Notes: a model not told the origin generated them from the letters alone. 64,000 nt of DNA from SHZI01 sp963802215 (GCA_963802215.1 CAWDHQ010000001.1:744001-808000), one strand, 5' to 3'. Counted from the stretch's first letter, positions 8,392 to 18,054 are shown. Program-made: numbers and translations.

Positions 8392-9293
8392 CAGCCGTCC
8401 TTGTCCCACTCACCAGCCGTCCGGGAGCGGACCGGGATTCCGGCAATGAGCGGGCCCTGGGTCTTCGGGTCGTAATTCAGGGGCGTGCCCTCCACCGTCA
8501 CCTTCTCGTTGATGGTGATCCAGTTGATGATGGAGCCGTCCATACGGAAGATGCCGGTGAAGCCCTTTTCCGCGCCCGAGATGAAGTGGCCGTGCTTGAC
8601 GCGCGCGGGCCGGAAGAAATAGGTGCCTGCATCCAGCCGGCCGAAGTTGTAGTCCAGGTGGCCGTCGATGGTGTAGGCCTCTTCGAAGACGGGGTGGTGA
8701 ACCATCCGGTTGTCCGACCATCCCGGGGGTGCCCAGCACATCATGGTGACGAAGCCCTTCTGCGGATCGTCCTTGGGTGCCGGGTCGTTGTACAGGAGCT
8801 TCAGCTTCAGGAAGCGCTGCTGGTCGCCTTCATAGATATTGGGCATCCATTCCATGCGGGTCGTGTCGAGCAGGGTCAGCTCGCCCCGTTCACTGGACGC
8901 CGTGTTCAGGCCGCGGGGAATGAAGCCCGCCCGGTCCTTGCTCGAGACGCTGAAGCCCCAGTCCTGGAGCTCCCGGAACAGCAGGACCTCGGTCCCCGCC
9001 TTCGCGGACATGGCAGGAACCCGCAGGCCGGCGGGCGCGCGGAAGTAGGCCCCCTTGCCCAGCCGCTGGGCACCGAACCGGAGCTCGCCGGAGAGGACAT
9101 ACCACTCCGTGTCGGCGTGGTGGTACCCCGCAGGACGGTGCCAGGCGGAGTCGAACACGAGCTTGGTCGAACCGGCACCGTTCTCCTCGTCGTAGGACAA
9201 GTTGCGCTGCCGGGCCCTGCCTTCGCCCCGCGGCAGTTCCGCGGCGTGCCAGCAAAGGTCAGCTTCCTGGATGAGTTCTACATGGGGGCGCAC
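8388..9293 (-). CDS. Bicupin protein (DUF4437/ChrR-cupin type)
   Basis: 301 residues with two cupin modules. The first, about residues 45-110, includes 'GYHHADTEWYVLSGELRFG' with the two His and Glu metal-ligand pattern. The second, about 180-250, includes 'MVHHPVFEEAYTIDGHLDY' with the same HH...E arrangement and a later His ('KHGHFISG'). Both could bind a metal. The family is poorly characterised; cupins of this shape serve as dioxygenases, isomerases or anti-sigma metal sensors. It is first in the minus-strand operon; a GGAGA lies six bases before the GTG start at 9293. A metabolic rather than regulatory role is inferred from the operon. Confidence 0.78.
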   Translation of the reverse strand: MRPHVELIQEADLCWHAAELPRGEGRARQRNLSYDEENGAGSTKLVFDSAWHRPAGYHHADTEWYVLSGELRFGAQRLGKGAYFRAPAGLRVPAMSAKAGTEVLLFRELQDWGFSVSSKDRAGFIPRGLNTASSERGELTLLDTTRMEWMPNIYEGDQQRFLKLKLLYNDPAPKDDPQKGFVTMMCWAPPGWSDNRMVHHPVFEEAYTIDGHLDYNFGRLDAGTYFFRPARVKHGHFISGAEKGFTGIFRMDGSIINWITINEKVTVEGTPLNYDPKTQGPLIAGIPVRSRTAGEWDKDGW

Positions 9294-9466
9294 ATCGTTC
9301 TCCTTGTCGTCCGGGCCCTCGGCTGGTGCCTGGGCCGCAGGCTGTTGATGCCAGTGAGAATACCAAGTATCGAACGCCCCACCTACAGCATGGCTCGCCG
9401 CCTTGCGGTCAACACCGCGATTCGAGGTAAAGTCGCCGCAGGCATGTTTAACGGGAGCAGGACACG

Positions 9467-10141
9467 ATGACCGGGTACGAAGTCTGGAAGTACGCCCACC
9501 TCCTGATGTTCGTCTTCTGGGTGGGCACGGACATGGGTGTCTTCCTGGCGGCGCGCCGCTCCACGGACGCCAGCCTCAGCTTCGTGACCCGGGTCACCCT
9601 CCTGCACATGGCGCTGCGGATCGAGCTGCTGCCGCGCACGATGTGGAAGGCGGCGCTGCCCCTCGGCGTGATGCTGTCCCGGGACATGGGCTTCCTGCCA
9701 ATCTCCGACCTGGCCGTCGCGCTGATCTGGATCTTCAGCGTCATCTGGTGGGCCATCAGCATGGCCGGTGCTTACTGGTACGACAAGCCGGCGGGTCACC
9801 GGCTGGCCCGCGTCACGAACTGGCTCACCGGCCTCGTCGGCGTCACGCTGATCGTCCTGTGCCTGTCCTCGTGGCTGGGATCGGGCCCCTTCGTGCAGGA
9901 CGCTCCCTGGCTGCACCTCAAGGTAGCCCTCTATGGCGCCATCAACCTGATGGTGATCTGGATGATCCTGGCCTTCGATCCCATCGGGGCCGCCTTCGGA
10001 CGCCTGGCGGTCGAGGGCTCCAGGCCGGAGATCGAGGCCATCATCAGCGGGACGATGGCGCGCTCGACCGTGATCATCTGGTCAACCTATGCGCTGATCG
10101 TCATCGTCGGCTTCATCGGCACCACGAAAGTGCTCGGCTGA
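9467..10141 (+). CDS. Unknown integral membrane protein, about five to six helices
   Basis: 224 residues. Hydrophobic helices occur near residues 8-28, 48-70, 78-100, 118-140, 150-170 and 200-220. The first helix 'YAHLLMFVFWVGTDMG' has a His facing the membrane, as in haem- or copper-linked membrane families (CopD, HemJ, DUF2269), but I cannot assign it to one. It is divergent from the bicupin operon (173-base gap) and followed by the bidirectional terminator at 10175. 'AGGA' lies about 5 bases before the ATG. Function unknown. Confidence 0.75.
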   Translation: MTGYEVWKYAHLLMFVFWVGTDMGVFLAARRSTDASLSFVTRVTLLHMALRIELLPRTMWKAALPLGVMLSRDMGFLPISDLAVALIWIFSVIWWAISMAGAYWYDKPAGHRLARVTNWLTGLVGVTLIVLCLSSWLGSGPFVQDAPWLHLKVALYGAINLMVIWMILAFDPIGAAFGRLAVEGSRPEIEAIISGTMARSTVIIWSTYALIVIVGFIGTTKVLG

Positions 10142-10174
10142 TTCCGTCGGCTGTTTTGACGGGGGCAGCAAAGG

Positions 10175-10212
10175 AAACGCCCCGGGGAACGGATGTTCCC
10201 CGGGGCGTTTTT
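10175..10212. terminator. Bidirectional intrinsic terminator
   Basis: A perfect 16 bp stem (AAACGCCCCGGGGAAC with its complement) closed by a 4-base GGAT loop, flanked by A-rich and T-rich ends so it works on both strands. It separates the plus-strand membrane gene from the convergent TonB-dependent receptor gene. Confidence 0.93.
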
Positions 10213-10241
10213 ACTGTCGTCACGAACGCGGGGGTTCGGGC

Positions 10242-13181
10242 CTAGAGGCCCTCCCCGAAGCGATAGGTACCTCGGATGCCGAAGACCCGGGGATCCGGCA
10301 ATGTTGCGAAGTAGTGGGTGGTGCCGAACCCGGCCGTGAATCCCAGTTGGGTGGCCTGCGTGCCGAAATCCGGGCCGCTGCCGCCCGTCAGGAAGCGATC
10401 GTCATCCAGCACGTTGTCCACGTAGGCGATGACTTCCCACTTGTCGGAGATCAGGCCCAGCCGCATGTCCATGCGGGCGTAATCCGTCAGCTTCACGACG
10501 TTCTCGGGATCGGCCCAGCGCTCGTCCTGCCAGCTGCCGGTGACCTCGAACAGGTACTCGAAGGGCGTGTCGAGGAAGGGACGCTGGATCGCCATGGACG
10601 CCGCATAGGCCTGTTCGGGCGAGCGCTCGAGCTCATTGCCCGAGTAATCGAGGCGGCAGAAAGCCGTGGGCACGTTGCCACCGAACGCGGGATCGGTTGC
10701 GCTGGTCGACTCGACGTCGCCCCGCTTGTACACCACGGGGCAGTCACCGAACACGGCGGCCTTCACCAGGTTCCGGGTGTCGTCGACCCAGTCGGTATAC
10801 TCCGCGTCGAGGAGCGTACCGGAGAGGCCGAGGGTCAGACCCTCCATGAAGGCGGGCTGCCACAAAGTCTCGAACTCGAAGCCCCAGACCTGCGTGCCGT
10901 CCACGTTCACGACCCGGGGCTGGGAGACGCCGTTCTCGGCGACGATCTGGATGCCCACCTGCTTGTCGGTGTAGTCCTGGAAGAAGAGCGAGCTGTTCAG
11001 GTTCCAGAAGCCGGCAGCCTCGAAGTTCGTCTTGATGCCCAGCTCCCAGGCCTTGAGCTTCTCGGAATCGAAGCGCTCGGCCTCGAGGGGCGGTGGCTCG
11101 GCGCCACCGCCGCCGGCCAGCTGGTTGATGCCGCCGGGCTTCTGGGCGAAACCGAAGGAGAAGAAGTAGTTCGTGTTGTCCGTGGCGCTCCAGGCCAGGG
11201 TGACCTTCGGCGTGTTGTAGTTCGAGTAGGTGGAACCCTCGAGGTAGCGGAGGGCCAGGTTGCCACTCGCCGCGTCTATCAGGTTGGTGTTGGCACCGAT
11301 GTTGAACACCAGGCGCTCGATGTCGCAGTAGGTGCGATCCTCGACCGGCCAGGTGCTCGTGGGATTGTTACCCGTGGCAAAGCCAATCTCCGTGCAGCTC
11401 GTGGTGGCGGGCTTGACGAGGTTGAACTCCTCGTCCACGAACCGGTCCTCGAGGCTGAGGGTCAGGTCGTCCGTCATCTCCCAGTCGATGCGCCCATAGA
11501 AGGACAGGTGCCGGGTGCGGGCATCCCACGCCGTCGCGTACTGGGGATTGGAAATCTGCCGGCGATACTCCTGCCAGCTCGTGGCAGTGTCATTACCCCC
11601 GTCGCAGATATTGGCCACGTAGACCAGCTCGCCGGTCGTAGGATCCAGCACGTCGAGCAGGTTGCTGTTGGGGTCGCTGGGGTTCGAGAGGCGCTGCACG
11701 ACATTGCCATTCTCGTCCCGCAGGACGTCTGCGTTGATGCGTCCGTAGGGCGCGCAGAAGGTGATGTTGTTGCGATCCGCCAGCTCCCGGTGATCCTGCC
11801 AGAACAGCACGCCGCCGGTGAACTGCACGGGGCCGTCCAGCTGGGTCTCGTAGCGGAACTCCTGGGAGAACTGCTTGGTGCTGGCGTCCTGGTTGGACTC
11901 CTGGTGGCCCAGCAGCGTGTCGATGCGGCCGCCGCGCGGATCGCTCGTCGTGTAGGGCCGGCCGGAATTGCCGTTGATGTCCGGCGCCGTGCTGGCCTGG
12001 TAATCCTGGTCGTACACGTCGACGCCGTCGAAGTCGGTCCAGCCCGTGTAGGACGAGATCAGCCCGTAGCCCAGGTCGAAGCTGGCAATGAGGCTCGCCC
12101 GGAACGTCTGGGTGTCGGTGCCGGGGTAGTCGGCGCCCGTCGTCGGGTCCTCGCTCTGGGTGACCCGGAGACCGCTGCCGTCCTTGATGACGCCCGGCAG
12201 GCAGAACGCCGCGCCCGACCCGTCGCCCGGCGTGGCCGAGGGGTCGTAGCCGAACTTCGGGCAGTAGGCGCCGAAGTTGAAGAGATTCGTGGCCGACGAC
12301 GCGGCCGGCTGCGTCGCCGGGTCGCCGGTGATGACGGGCCGGGAAATGGTCTTGGCGGAATCAGGCAAGGCGTAGGCGGTGTCGCCCGGGGTCCTCACCA
12401 CGGCACGGGGATCGTAATGATCGTCGCTGTATTCGACGCGGCCCTTCACCTTGATGGCATCGGCCGGCTTCCAGACTGCCGTCAGCGCGCCGCCGTAGCC
12501 ATCGGTACCGCCGACGTTCTTGCCGGTGATGCTGTTGGTGTAATAGCCGTCCTCGTTGTATTGGACCCCGTTGAGCCGGATGCCAAATGTGTCCGAGATC
12601 GGCCCGCCGAAGGCGCCGTCGATCGTGCGCCTGCCGTAGTCGCCCACGTCGATGCTGACCCGCCCTTCGAATTCGTCGGTCGGCTCCTTCGTGATGTAGT
12701 TGAACGCACCGGCGAATGCCGCCCTGCCGAAGAGTGCGCTCTGGGGTCCCTTGACGATCTCGATGCGCTCGACGTCCGTGAGGAGGCGGCGGTTGGCCAG
12801 GAGGCCGGAACCGGCGGAGATGAGGTTCTCCGTGGTCGTGTCGATGCCGTCCACGAGGAATGCCACGTTGGACCGGCCACGGGTGTTGGACAGGCCGCGG
12901 ATGGTGATCCGGTTGTCGGCCGGGCCGTAGGACTGGTCGAACTGGACGCTGGGCTGGTTTGCGACGACGTCCTTCAGGTCAGTGATGCCCTGCCGCTGGA
13001 TCTGCTCGCTGCTGATCGCCGACACGGCGATCGGCACGTCCTGCAGGCTCTCCTCGCGGCGGCGGGTGCTGACCACCACCTCTTCGATCTGCGCGCTCGC
13101 CACTATCGGCAGCGCCTGGATCACCGCAAAGGTCATCCACGCGGACGCGGAAATACCTCTGACATTCTTGAACGTGGTCAT
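10242..13181 (-). CDS. TonB-dependent outer-membrane receptor
   Basis: 979 residues from ATG 13181, which has AGGGGG six bases upstream; the frame stays open further back but with no better site. Signal peptide residues 1-30 ('ALPIVASA'), then 'IEEVVVSTRRREESLQDVPI', a TonB-box/plug start typical of gammaproteobacterial siderophore- and catabolic-type receptors. Plug features 'ITIRGLSNTRGRSNVAFLVD' and 'VERIEIVKGPQSALFGRAA' follow, then a long beta-barrel ending 'GIRGTYRFGEGL'. It imports a bulky or scarce substrate with TonB-ExbBD energy. No siderophore genes are near; adjacency to the catabolic operons suggests uptake of their hydrophobic substrate (inference). Confidence 0.93.
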   Translation of the reverse strand: MTTFKNVRGISASAWMTFAVIQALPIVASAQIEEVVVSTRRREESLQDVPIAVSAISSEQIQRQGITDLKDVVANQPSVQFDQSYGPADNRITIRGLSNTRGRSNVAFLVDGIDTTTENLISAGSGLLANRRLLTDVERIEIVKGPQSALFGRAAFAGAFNYITKEPTDEFEGRVSIDVGDYGRRTIDGAFGGPISDTFGIRLNGVQYNEDGYYTNSITGKNVGGTDGYGGALTAVWKPADAIKVKGRVEYSDDHYDPRAVVRTPGDTAYALPDSAKTISRPVITGDPATQPAASSATNLFNFGAYCPKFGYDPSATPGDGSGAAFCLPGVIKDGSGLRVTQSEDPTTGADYPGTDTQTFRASLIASFDLGYGLISSYTGWTDFDGVDVYDQDYQASTAPDINGNSGRPYTTSDPRGGRIDTLLGHQESNQDASTKQFSQEFRYETQLDGPVQFTGGVLFWQDHRELADRNNITFCAPYGRINADVLRDENGNVVQRLSNPSDPNSNLLDVLDPTTGELVYVANICDGGNDTATSWQEYRRQISNPQYATAWDARTRHLSFYGRIDWEMTDDLTLSLEDRFVDEEFNLVKPATTSCTEIGFATGNNPTSTWPVEDRTYCDIERLVFNIGANTNLIDAASGNLALRYLEGSTYSNYNTPKVTLAWSATDNTNYFFSFGFAQKPGGINQLAGGGGAEPPPLEAERFDSEKLKAWELGIKTNFEAAGFWNLNSSLFFQDYTDKQVGIQIVAENGVSQPRVVNVDGTQVWGFEFETLWQPAFMEGLTLGLSGTLLDAEYTDWVDDTRNLVKAAVFGDCPVVYKRGDVESTSATDPAFGGNVPTAFCRLDYSGNELERSPEQAYAASMAIQRPFLDTPFEYLFEVTGSWQDERWADPENVVKLTDYARMDMRLGLISDKWEVIAYVDNVLDDDRFLTGGSGPDFGTQATQLGFTAGFGTTHYFATLPDPRVFGIRGTYRFGEGL

Positions 13182-13339
13182 TCGAATCCCCCTGGGAAGT
13201 GGCCGGGCGATCATACCAAACGGTCGCCCCAACGCCACAGGAACGGTCCGCGCCTGCCAGCTCTGCCCACCGTGTAGACGAGCCCTGTGACGACGGGTCA
13301 GCGACATGCCGTGCTATAGCCAGTCAGTACCCGATTCGC

Positions 13340-13345
13340 TATAGT
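13340..13345 (+). promoter_or_regulatory. Candidate -10 box upstream of the outer-membrane protein gene at 13391
   Basis: TATAGT about 45 bases before the ATG, in the 209-base gap between the divergent receptor and barrel genes. No convincing -35 hexamer at 16-18 bases. TATAGT recurs as the best -10 candidate before other genes here (658, sucA). Confidence 0.3.
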
Positions 13346-13390
13346 CCCCGGCGTTTTCGCTGATTCGCGCCATCAACAGGGGGACGTCCC

Positions 13391-14221
13391 ATGACTGCCA
13401 GCACTGCCCGGTCGCCGCTTGCCCGGTTGCCTCTCAACGAGCGCCCTCCGATGACGTCCCTGGCCAGCTCACTGCGTGTTGCTGCCCTGCCACTGCCTTG
13501 CATTTTGCGGACGGCGCCGGCGATTGCCGTCGCCTGCCTCGCCGGCGCCATGCTGACCCCCGCGCCGGCCGCTGCCGCCGACGACTGGTCGGGTGGTCCC
13601 CGCTACTCCTACTTCGATGCGGGATACCAGTGGGTCGACTCCAACTACGGCGTCAAGATCGAAGGCGGGCAGCACGAGGGCATCAAGCTGAATGGCTCGG
13701 TGGGCCTCGCGGAATTCGACCGCTTCGGCATCCACCTGTTCGGTGAGTTCTTCGACGGCGACTTCAGCGGAGTCCGGACGACCTGCGACGATGGCGAGGG
13801 TGGCAGCTCCGCCTTCACCGGCGACCGGGACTCCCAGTCCATTGCCGGCGGACTGGGCGGAAGCTACGCCATCGCCGAAGCAACGGACGTCGTGGTCCGG
13901 CTCGCCTATGTGGACATCACGGAATTCGAAACTCCCAATAATTTCTGCCAGCTGGTGTCCGGCGACGACACCGGATACTTCGGCGAGGTGATGGTTCGGA
14001 GCGAGATGTCGGAGAACGTGCAGCTCGAGGCGGGCTTTCGTTATTCCGACCTCGACGATTCCAACGTGTCGGACAACGAGGTGCTGCTCGGCCTGGGCTA
14101 CCACGTCACGGACTACCTCACTGTCCGGGCACTGGGCATCGTGTTCGACGACGACACCGGATTCGAGCTTGGCGTGCGGCTTTACTTTGGCAATTTCCTG
14201 GGACGTGACTCGCTCTTCTGA
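13391..14221 (+). CDS. Small outer-membrane beta-barrel protein, unknown function
   Basis: 276 residues. ATG 13391 has AGGGGGA seven bases upstream; an internal ATG at 13451 would still keep a signal peptide. The signal region ends near 'PAPAAAADDW' (about residue 63), long because of the extended N-region. The mature part alternates polar and hydrophobic residues ('YSYFDAGYQWVDSNYGVKIEGG', in strands) with repeated short Asp/Gly turns, and ends in paired strands 'GFELGVRLYFGNFLG', typical of 8-10 strand barrels. Two Cys in loops (about 134 and 182) may form a disulphide. No family recognised. Confidence 0.75.
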   Translation: MTASTARSPLARLPLNERPPMTSLASSLRVAALPLPCILRTAPAIAVACLAGAMLTPAPAAAADDWSGGPRYSYFDAGYQWVDSNYGVKIEGGQHEGIKLNGSVGLAEFDRFGIHLFGEFFDGDFSGVRTTCDDGEGGSSAFTGDRDSQSIAGGLGGSYAIAEATDVVVRLAYVDITEFETPNNFCQLVSGDDTGYFGEVMVRSEMSENVQLEAGFRYSDLDDSNVSDNEVLLGLGYHVTDYLTVRALGIVFDDDTGFELGVRLYFGNFLGRDSLF

Positions 14222-14282
14222 TTCGGTCCACCAGGGTAGTGGCGCTTGGCAATTGATATAGAACTGTTTCGGGAGCGGGGGA

Positions 14283-14972
14283 ATGAGCAATAGACTTGCA
14301 GTACTGGTGACGATGATGATGGTGGCGCCCTCCGTGGCAGTCGCCGGGCCCTACATAGGCGTCGGCATCGGTGGCACACGTACGGAATCCACCCTCGCCG
14401 AACTCGGGCTGACCCCCGGCCCAGTCCTTCCAGTGCCACCACCGTCGGTCGGTCCCGACCCGAACTTCACCGGCAGCGATGACTTCACCAGCACGGATGT
14501 CAGTTTCGACGTGACGGTGGGCTGGATGTTTGGCTGGTTCGGCGTGGAAGTCGGCTACACCGACTTCGGTTCCGCGGAGCAGCGCTACGCCCTGCCGGAA
14601 TCCTGCAATGAACTGGGCTGCCAGAGCCGTGAGTGGACTGCCCAGATGGAGATGACCGGCTACCGGGCCTTCCTCGTGGGCAGCCTGCCCGTCAATGACA
14701 AGCTGGACGCCTACCTCAAGCTCGGCGCCATGAACTGGGACGCCGACTATGCGGGCTTCGAGCGGAACCGGGCGTTCGTGCCCGGCCCGCCGGTCGCGCC
14801 CCGCTACGACGCGGTGAGCTTCGACGATGACGACACGGGCCTGGCTGGCGCCGTGGGCGTGAACCTGAAGACCGACTCCCCGTTCAGCGTGCGCGTCGAA
14901 TTCAACTACTACGACGTGGACACGACCGACCTGGTCTGGAATGCCCAGCTCATGGGCGTGTACACATTCTGA
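14283..14972 (+). CDS. OmpA/OmpW-like outer-membrane barrel protein
   Basis: 229 residues with a short clean signal peptide ('MSNRLAVLVTMMMVAPSVAVA', cleaved before GPYIG). The mature start 'GPYIGVGIGG' and strands such as 'VTVGWMFGWFGVEVGYTDFG' and a C-terminal aromatic 'LMGVYTF' are typical of eight-stranded OmpA-like barrels recognised by Bam. A Pro-rich loop lies at about residues 46-60 and a Cys pair at about 107/112. GGGGG lies two bases before the ATG. It follows the other barrel gene by 61 bases and is closed by the terminator at 15029. Ligand unknown. Confidence 0.8.
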   Translation: MSNRLAVLVTMMMVAPSVAVAGPYIGVGIGGTRTESTLAELGLTPGPVLPVPPPSVGPDPNFTGSDDFTSTDVSFDVTVGWMFGWFGVEVGYTDFGSAEQRYALPESCNELGCQSREWTAQMEMTGYRAFLVGSLPVNDKLDAYLKLGAMNWDADYAGFERNRAFVPGPPVAPRYDAVSFDDDDTGLAGAVGVNLKTDSPFSVRVEFNYYDVDTTDLVWNAQLMGVYTF

Positions 14973-15028
14973 CGGGCGCTTCCCGGCAACACGGGAAGCT
15001 GGCGATGAGAGCGTCAGCGAGACTCCAG

Positions 15029-15057
15029 AGACCCTGCCCCGGCAGGGTCTTTTTTTC
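15029..15057 (+). terminator. Intrinsic terminator after the barrel gene
   Basis: Stem AGACCCTG/CAGGGTCT (8 bp plus GC-rich loop) followed by seven T. It lies 56 bases after the stop of the barrel gene and ends 33 bases before glgA, isolating the glycogen genes. A smaller hairpin without a T tail (CTTCCCG/CGGGAAG, 14979-14998) precedes it. Confidence 0.9.
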
Positions 15058-15089
15058 CAGTCGCCTGCGCCTGCCCCCCGGCTGACATC

Positions 15090-16526
15090 GTGCGGATCCT
15101 GATGATCTCGGCAGAGTACGCGCCGTTCGCCAAGACCGGCGGGCTGGCCGACATGGTCACCGGGCTCAGCCGGGCCCTCGTCTCCGCCGGCCACGATGTC
15201 CGGGTGATCCTGCCCCGGTATGCCGGCATCGCACCCGGGGCCCTGGAGCTGGACGGCGTCCAGGTATCCCCCGTCGCCGTTGCCGGCGTGCACCCGGGAT
15301 ACAGCTTCCAGCAGCTGGCCGCGACGCCGGGCACCGACCCGCTCATCTACCTGGTCGACTGTCCGCCCCTCTTTGGCTCCGGGGGCATCTACGGCGGCGG
15401 CGAACGGGAGGGGCGGCGCTTTGCCCTCCTCGCCCATGCGGCCCTTCGCCTCTGCGAACTTCTGGACTGGGCGCCACAGGTCATCCATTGCCACGACTGG
15501 CATGCCGCCCTGGTCCCCGTGCTGCTCGGGACCCAATTCCGCTCATCGCGGCCACTGCGCGAGGCGAGTTCGGTCCTGACCATCCACAACATCGGTTATC
15601 AGGGCGTATTTGCGGCCCGGCTGGCGACCGAGCTGGGCGTTGCCGTGCCGGCCGTCAGCGAAACGCCCGCCGCCGACCTGAACTTCCTGCGGGATGGCAT
15701 CGTCGCCGCGGATGCCCTGACCACCGTGAGCCCCACGCATGCAGCGGAAATACTGACAGCCGAGTACGGCAAGGGACTCGATGGCCTGCTGCGCCAGCGC
15801 CGGAACCGCCTGGTCGGCATACTGAATGGCGTCGACTACGCCGCCTGGAACCCGGCGACCGACCCGGCCCTCCCCGCACACTTCGATGCGCGGGATCTTG
15901 CTGGCAGGAGGACCTGCCGTGAAGCGCTGATCGCACGCTCGGGTCTCGCGAAGTCGTCGCCCGTTCCCCTGCTGGGCATGGTGACGCGACTGGCCGAGCA
16001 GAAGGGCATCGAACTCGTGGTCGCGGCCCTGGGCCCGCTGCTCCGGCAGGGCGCGGTCCAGGCCGTCGTGGTCGGCCAGGGGGAGGAGCGTTATGCCGCC
16101 CGGCTCCGTGAGATGACCGCCAGTTACCCGGGTCTGTTCCACTACTTCGACGCCCAGGACGAAGGGCTCGCCCGCCTCGTCTTCGCCGGGTCAGATGCCT
16201 TCCTGGTGCCATCGCTATACGAGCCCTGCGGCCTGACTCAGATGTACGCACTCCGTTACGGGGCTGTGCCTATCGTCCGCGAGACCGGCGGCCTCAAGGA
16301 CACCGTGCACCACTTCGACAGCCACACCCGGACGGGCACCGGCAGCGTCTTCAAGCATGCCGACGGCGAGGGGCTGGCCTGGGCGATCGGTGAGGTGCTG
16401 GCCTGGTACGGGCGGCCGGAACTGTGGGCAGCCCTCCAGCAGAACGGCATGGCTGAAGACTTCTCCTGGCGGCACCAGGCTCCGCTTTACGAGGGCCTCT
16501 ACGCGCGGCTCACGGGGACGGGCTGA
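15090..16526 (+). CDS. glgA: Glycogen synthase (ADP-glucose:alpha-1,4-glucan glucosyltransferase)
   Basis: 478 residues, the normal bacterial length, GT5 family. The N-terminal ADP-glucose-binding 'KTGGLADMV' lies at residues 15-23; 'HDWHAALVPVLL' and 'HNIGYQG' are typical of the first Rossmann domain; 'PSLYEPCGLTQMYALRYG' carries the catalytic Glu of the second. It extends alpha-1,4-glucan from ADP-glucose made by GlgC nearby. Start is GTG at 15090 with no in-frame ATG before the conserved N-terminus 'RILMISAEYAPF'. The last 28 bases overlap the convergent malQ gene. Confidence 0.96.
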   Translation: MRILMISAEYAPFAKTGGLADMVTGLSRALVSAGHDVRVILPRYAGIAPGALELDGVQVSPVAVAGVHPGYSFQQLAATPGTDPLIYLVDCPPLFGSGGIYGGGEREGRRFALLAHAALRLCELLDWAPQVIHCHDWHAALVPVLLGTQFRSSRPLREASSVLTIHNIGYQGVFAARLATELGVAVPAVSETPAADLNFLRDGIVAADALTTVSPTHAAEILTAEYGKGLDGLLRQRRNRLVGILNGVDYAAWNPATDPALPAHFDARDLAGRRTCREALIARSGLAKSSPVPLLGMVTRLAEQKGIELVVAALGPLLRQGAVQAVVVGQGEERYAARLREMTASYPGLFHYFDAQDEGLARLVFAGSDAFLVPSLYEPCGLTQMYALRYGAVPIVRETGGLKDTVHHFDSHTRTGTGSVFKHADGEGLAWAIGEVLAWYGRPELWAALQQNGMAEDFSWRHQAPLYEGLYARLTGTG

Positions 16527-18037
16527 AAGGCCACCGCCCGATCCCGGGCGACAGTTTCCTCCCGCAGATCGCGGCCGGCTTCCCGGCTCCGGTGCCGGCA
16601 ATCGGCCGCCAGTCCGTCCGCCACCTGGGCCCAGCTGAATCGCCACGTCCAGTTCCCGGTAGTGGTTGAGGGCGTGTTCATCCGGGCTTCGGAACCAAGG
16701 CCCAGGAGATCCTGCAGCGGAAAGATCGCGACCTCGGCCGGGGACTCCCAGACCGAGCGCAGCAGTGCGCCGGGCATCTCGTCGGGACCGCAGCCCAGGA
16801 CCCGGTGCACGTAGTCCCGGGCGCCGGGGTCGAGCCCGCGGTACCAGCCAAGGATGGTGTCGTTGTCGTGGGTTCCCGAATAGATCACGGCGTCCTCCAC
16901 CTGATTCGCCGGGAGATAGGGATTGTCGGCGGAACCGTCGAACGCGAACTGGGCGATCAGCATCCCCGGAAGCCCGAAGCGCCGGCGAAGCTCGTGCACG
17001 GCCGGCGTGATTGTGCCGAGGTCCTCGGCCAGGAATGGCTGGCCGCCGCAGGCAGCGCCCAGGACATCGAGCAACTCCGCGCCGGGCGCCAGGCGCCAGC
17101 TTCCTTCCCTGGCGCTGGCCACACCTGCGGGAACCTGCCAGTACGCCTCCAGCCCGCGGAAGTGATCGATGCGCAGGTAGTCGAACCAGCGCAACTGGGC
17201 CCGCACGCGATCCACCCACCAGCGGAAACCGTCCGCGCGCATGGCCTCCCAGTCATAGAGCGGATTGCCCCACAGCTGGCCCTCTTCACTGAAATAGTCC
17301 GGCGGGACGCCTGCGACGGCCTCGGGCCGGCCGTCCTCATCCACACGAAAGAGCCGTCGATGCCACCAGACATCGGCGCTGTCCAGATCCACGTATATCG
17401 GCAGGTCGCCGAGCAGCCTGACCCCCTGCTGGCGGGCCCCTGCGCGCAACGCCAGCCATTGCCTGTCGAACATCCATTGCTCGAAGGCGATCTCACGAAT
17501 CTCGGCAGCGGCATCCTTCAGAAGGCCTGCCATCGCTTCCGGTTGCCGGCGGCGCACTGCCTCCGGCCAGGTCCACCAGCCCGCATCGCCATGGCGGCGC
17601 CGCGCAACCCGGAACAGCGCGAAGGGCAAGAGCCAGGCCCGCTGGGCTTGCCAGTACGCGTGGTATTCAGCCCTCTCCCCCGGGCCCGCGCCCGCAGAGA
17701 AGCCGAGCCACGCCTCGTGGACCAGTGCCCGGCGCGCCGCCCAGGAGCCACCTCCGGGGAGATGGCTGGCAGGCAGCCAGCGGGCAACAGGCAGGAATTC
17801 CGGATCGATCAGCCGGGGGTTGCCGGCGAATGCCGAGGTCATCTGGTAGGGCGACAGGGATTCGCCGACGGGGCCCACGGGCAGCATCTGCCAGATACGG
17901 AAGCCGCCATCCTTCAGCCAGTCGATGAAGCGGTGCGCATCGGCGCCCAGGACACCGGCTTCCCAGTTCCCCGGCAAGGACGTGGGATGCAACAGGACCC
18001 CGGCCCGGCGCTGACCGTTGAGCAGTGTGGCTTTCAC
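16499..18037 (-). CDS. malQ: 4-alpha-glucanotransferase (amylomaltase)
   Basis: 512 residues, GH77. 'RAGVLLHPTSLPG' near the N-terminus, 'LRIDHFRGLEAYW' carrying the nucleophile Asp, 'FLAEDLG' with the acid/base Glu, and 'SGTHDNDT' with the third Asp are all present, and the end reads 'NTPSTTTGNWTWRF'. It transfers maltosyl units between short glucans, complementing GlgP in glycogen and maltodextrin turnover. The GTG at 18037, 17 bases after the glgC stop, is the only start that keeps the conserved N-terminus; the longer open frame lies inside glgC. Its 3' end overlaps glgA by 28 bases. Confidence 0.95.
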   Translation of the reverse strand: MKATLLNGQRRAGVLLHPTSLPGNWEAGVLGADAHRFIDWLKDGGFRIWQMLPVGPVGESLSPYQMTSAFAGNPRLIDPEFLPVARWLPASHLPGGGSWAARRALVHEAWLGFSAGAGPGERAEYHAYWQAQRAWLLPFALFRVARRRHGDAGWWTWPEAVRRRQPEAMAGLLKDAAAEIREIAFEQWMFDRQWLALRAGARQQGVRLLGDLPIYVDLDSADVWWHRRLFRVDEDGRPEAVAGVPPDYFSEEGQLWGNPLYDWEAMRADGFRWWVDRVRAQLRWFDYLRIDHFRGLEAYWQVPAGVASAREGSWRLAPGAELLDVLGAACGGQPFLAEDLGTITPAVHELRRRFGLPGMLIAQFAFDGSADNPYLPANQVEDAVIYSGTHDNDTILGWYRGLDPGARDYVHRVLGCGPDEMPGALLRSVWESPAEVAIFPLQDLLGLGSEARMNTPSTTTGNWTWRFSWAQVADGLAADCRHRSREAGRDLREETVARDRAVAFQPVPVSRA

Positions 18038-18054
18038 CCGGCAGCCAACAGGAC

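Noticed and set aside
10314..13277. A 987-codon open frame on the plus strand opposite the TonB receptor gene
   Set aside because: Antisense shadow of GC-rich coding DNA. The minus-strand protein has a signal peptide, plug and barrel, while the plus-strand product has no domain.
14979..14998. Hairpin after the OmpA-like gene considered as a terminator
   Set aside because: There is no T tract; the terminator at 15029-15057 just downstream is the convincing one.
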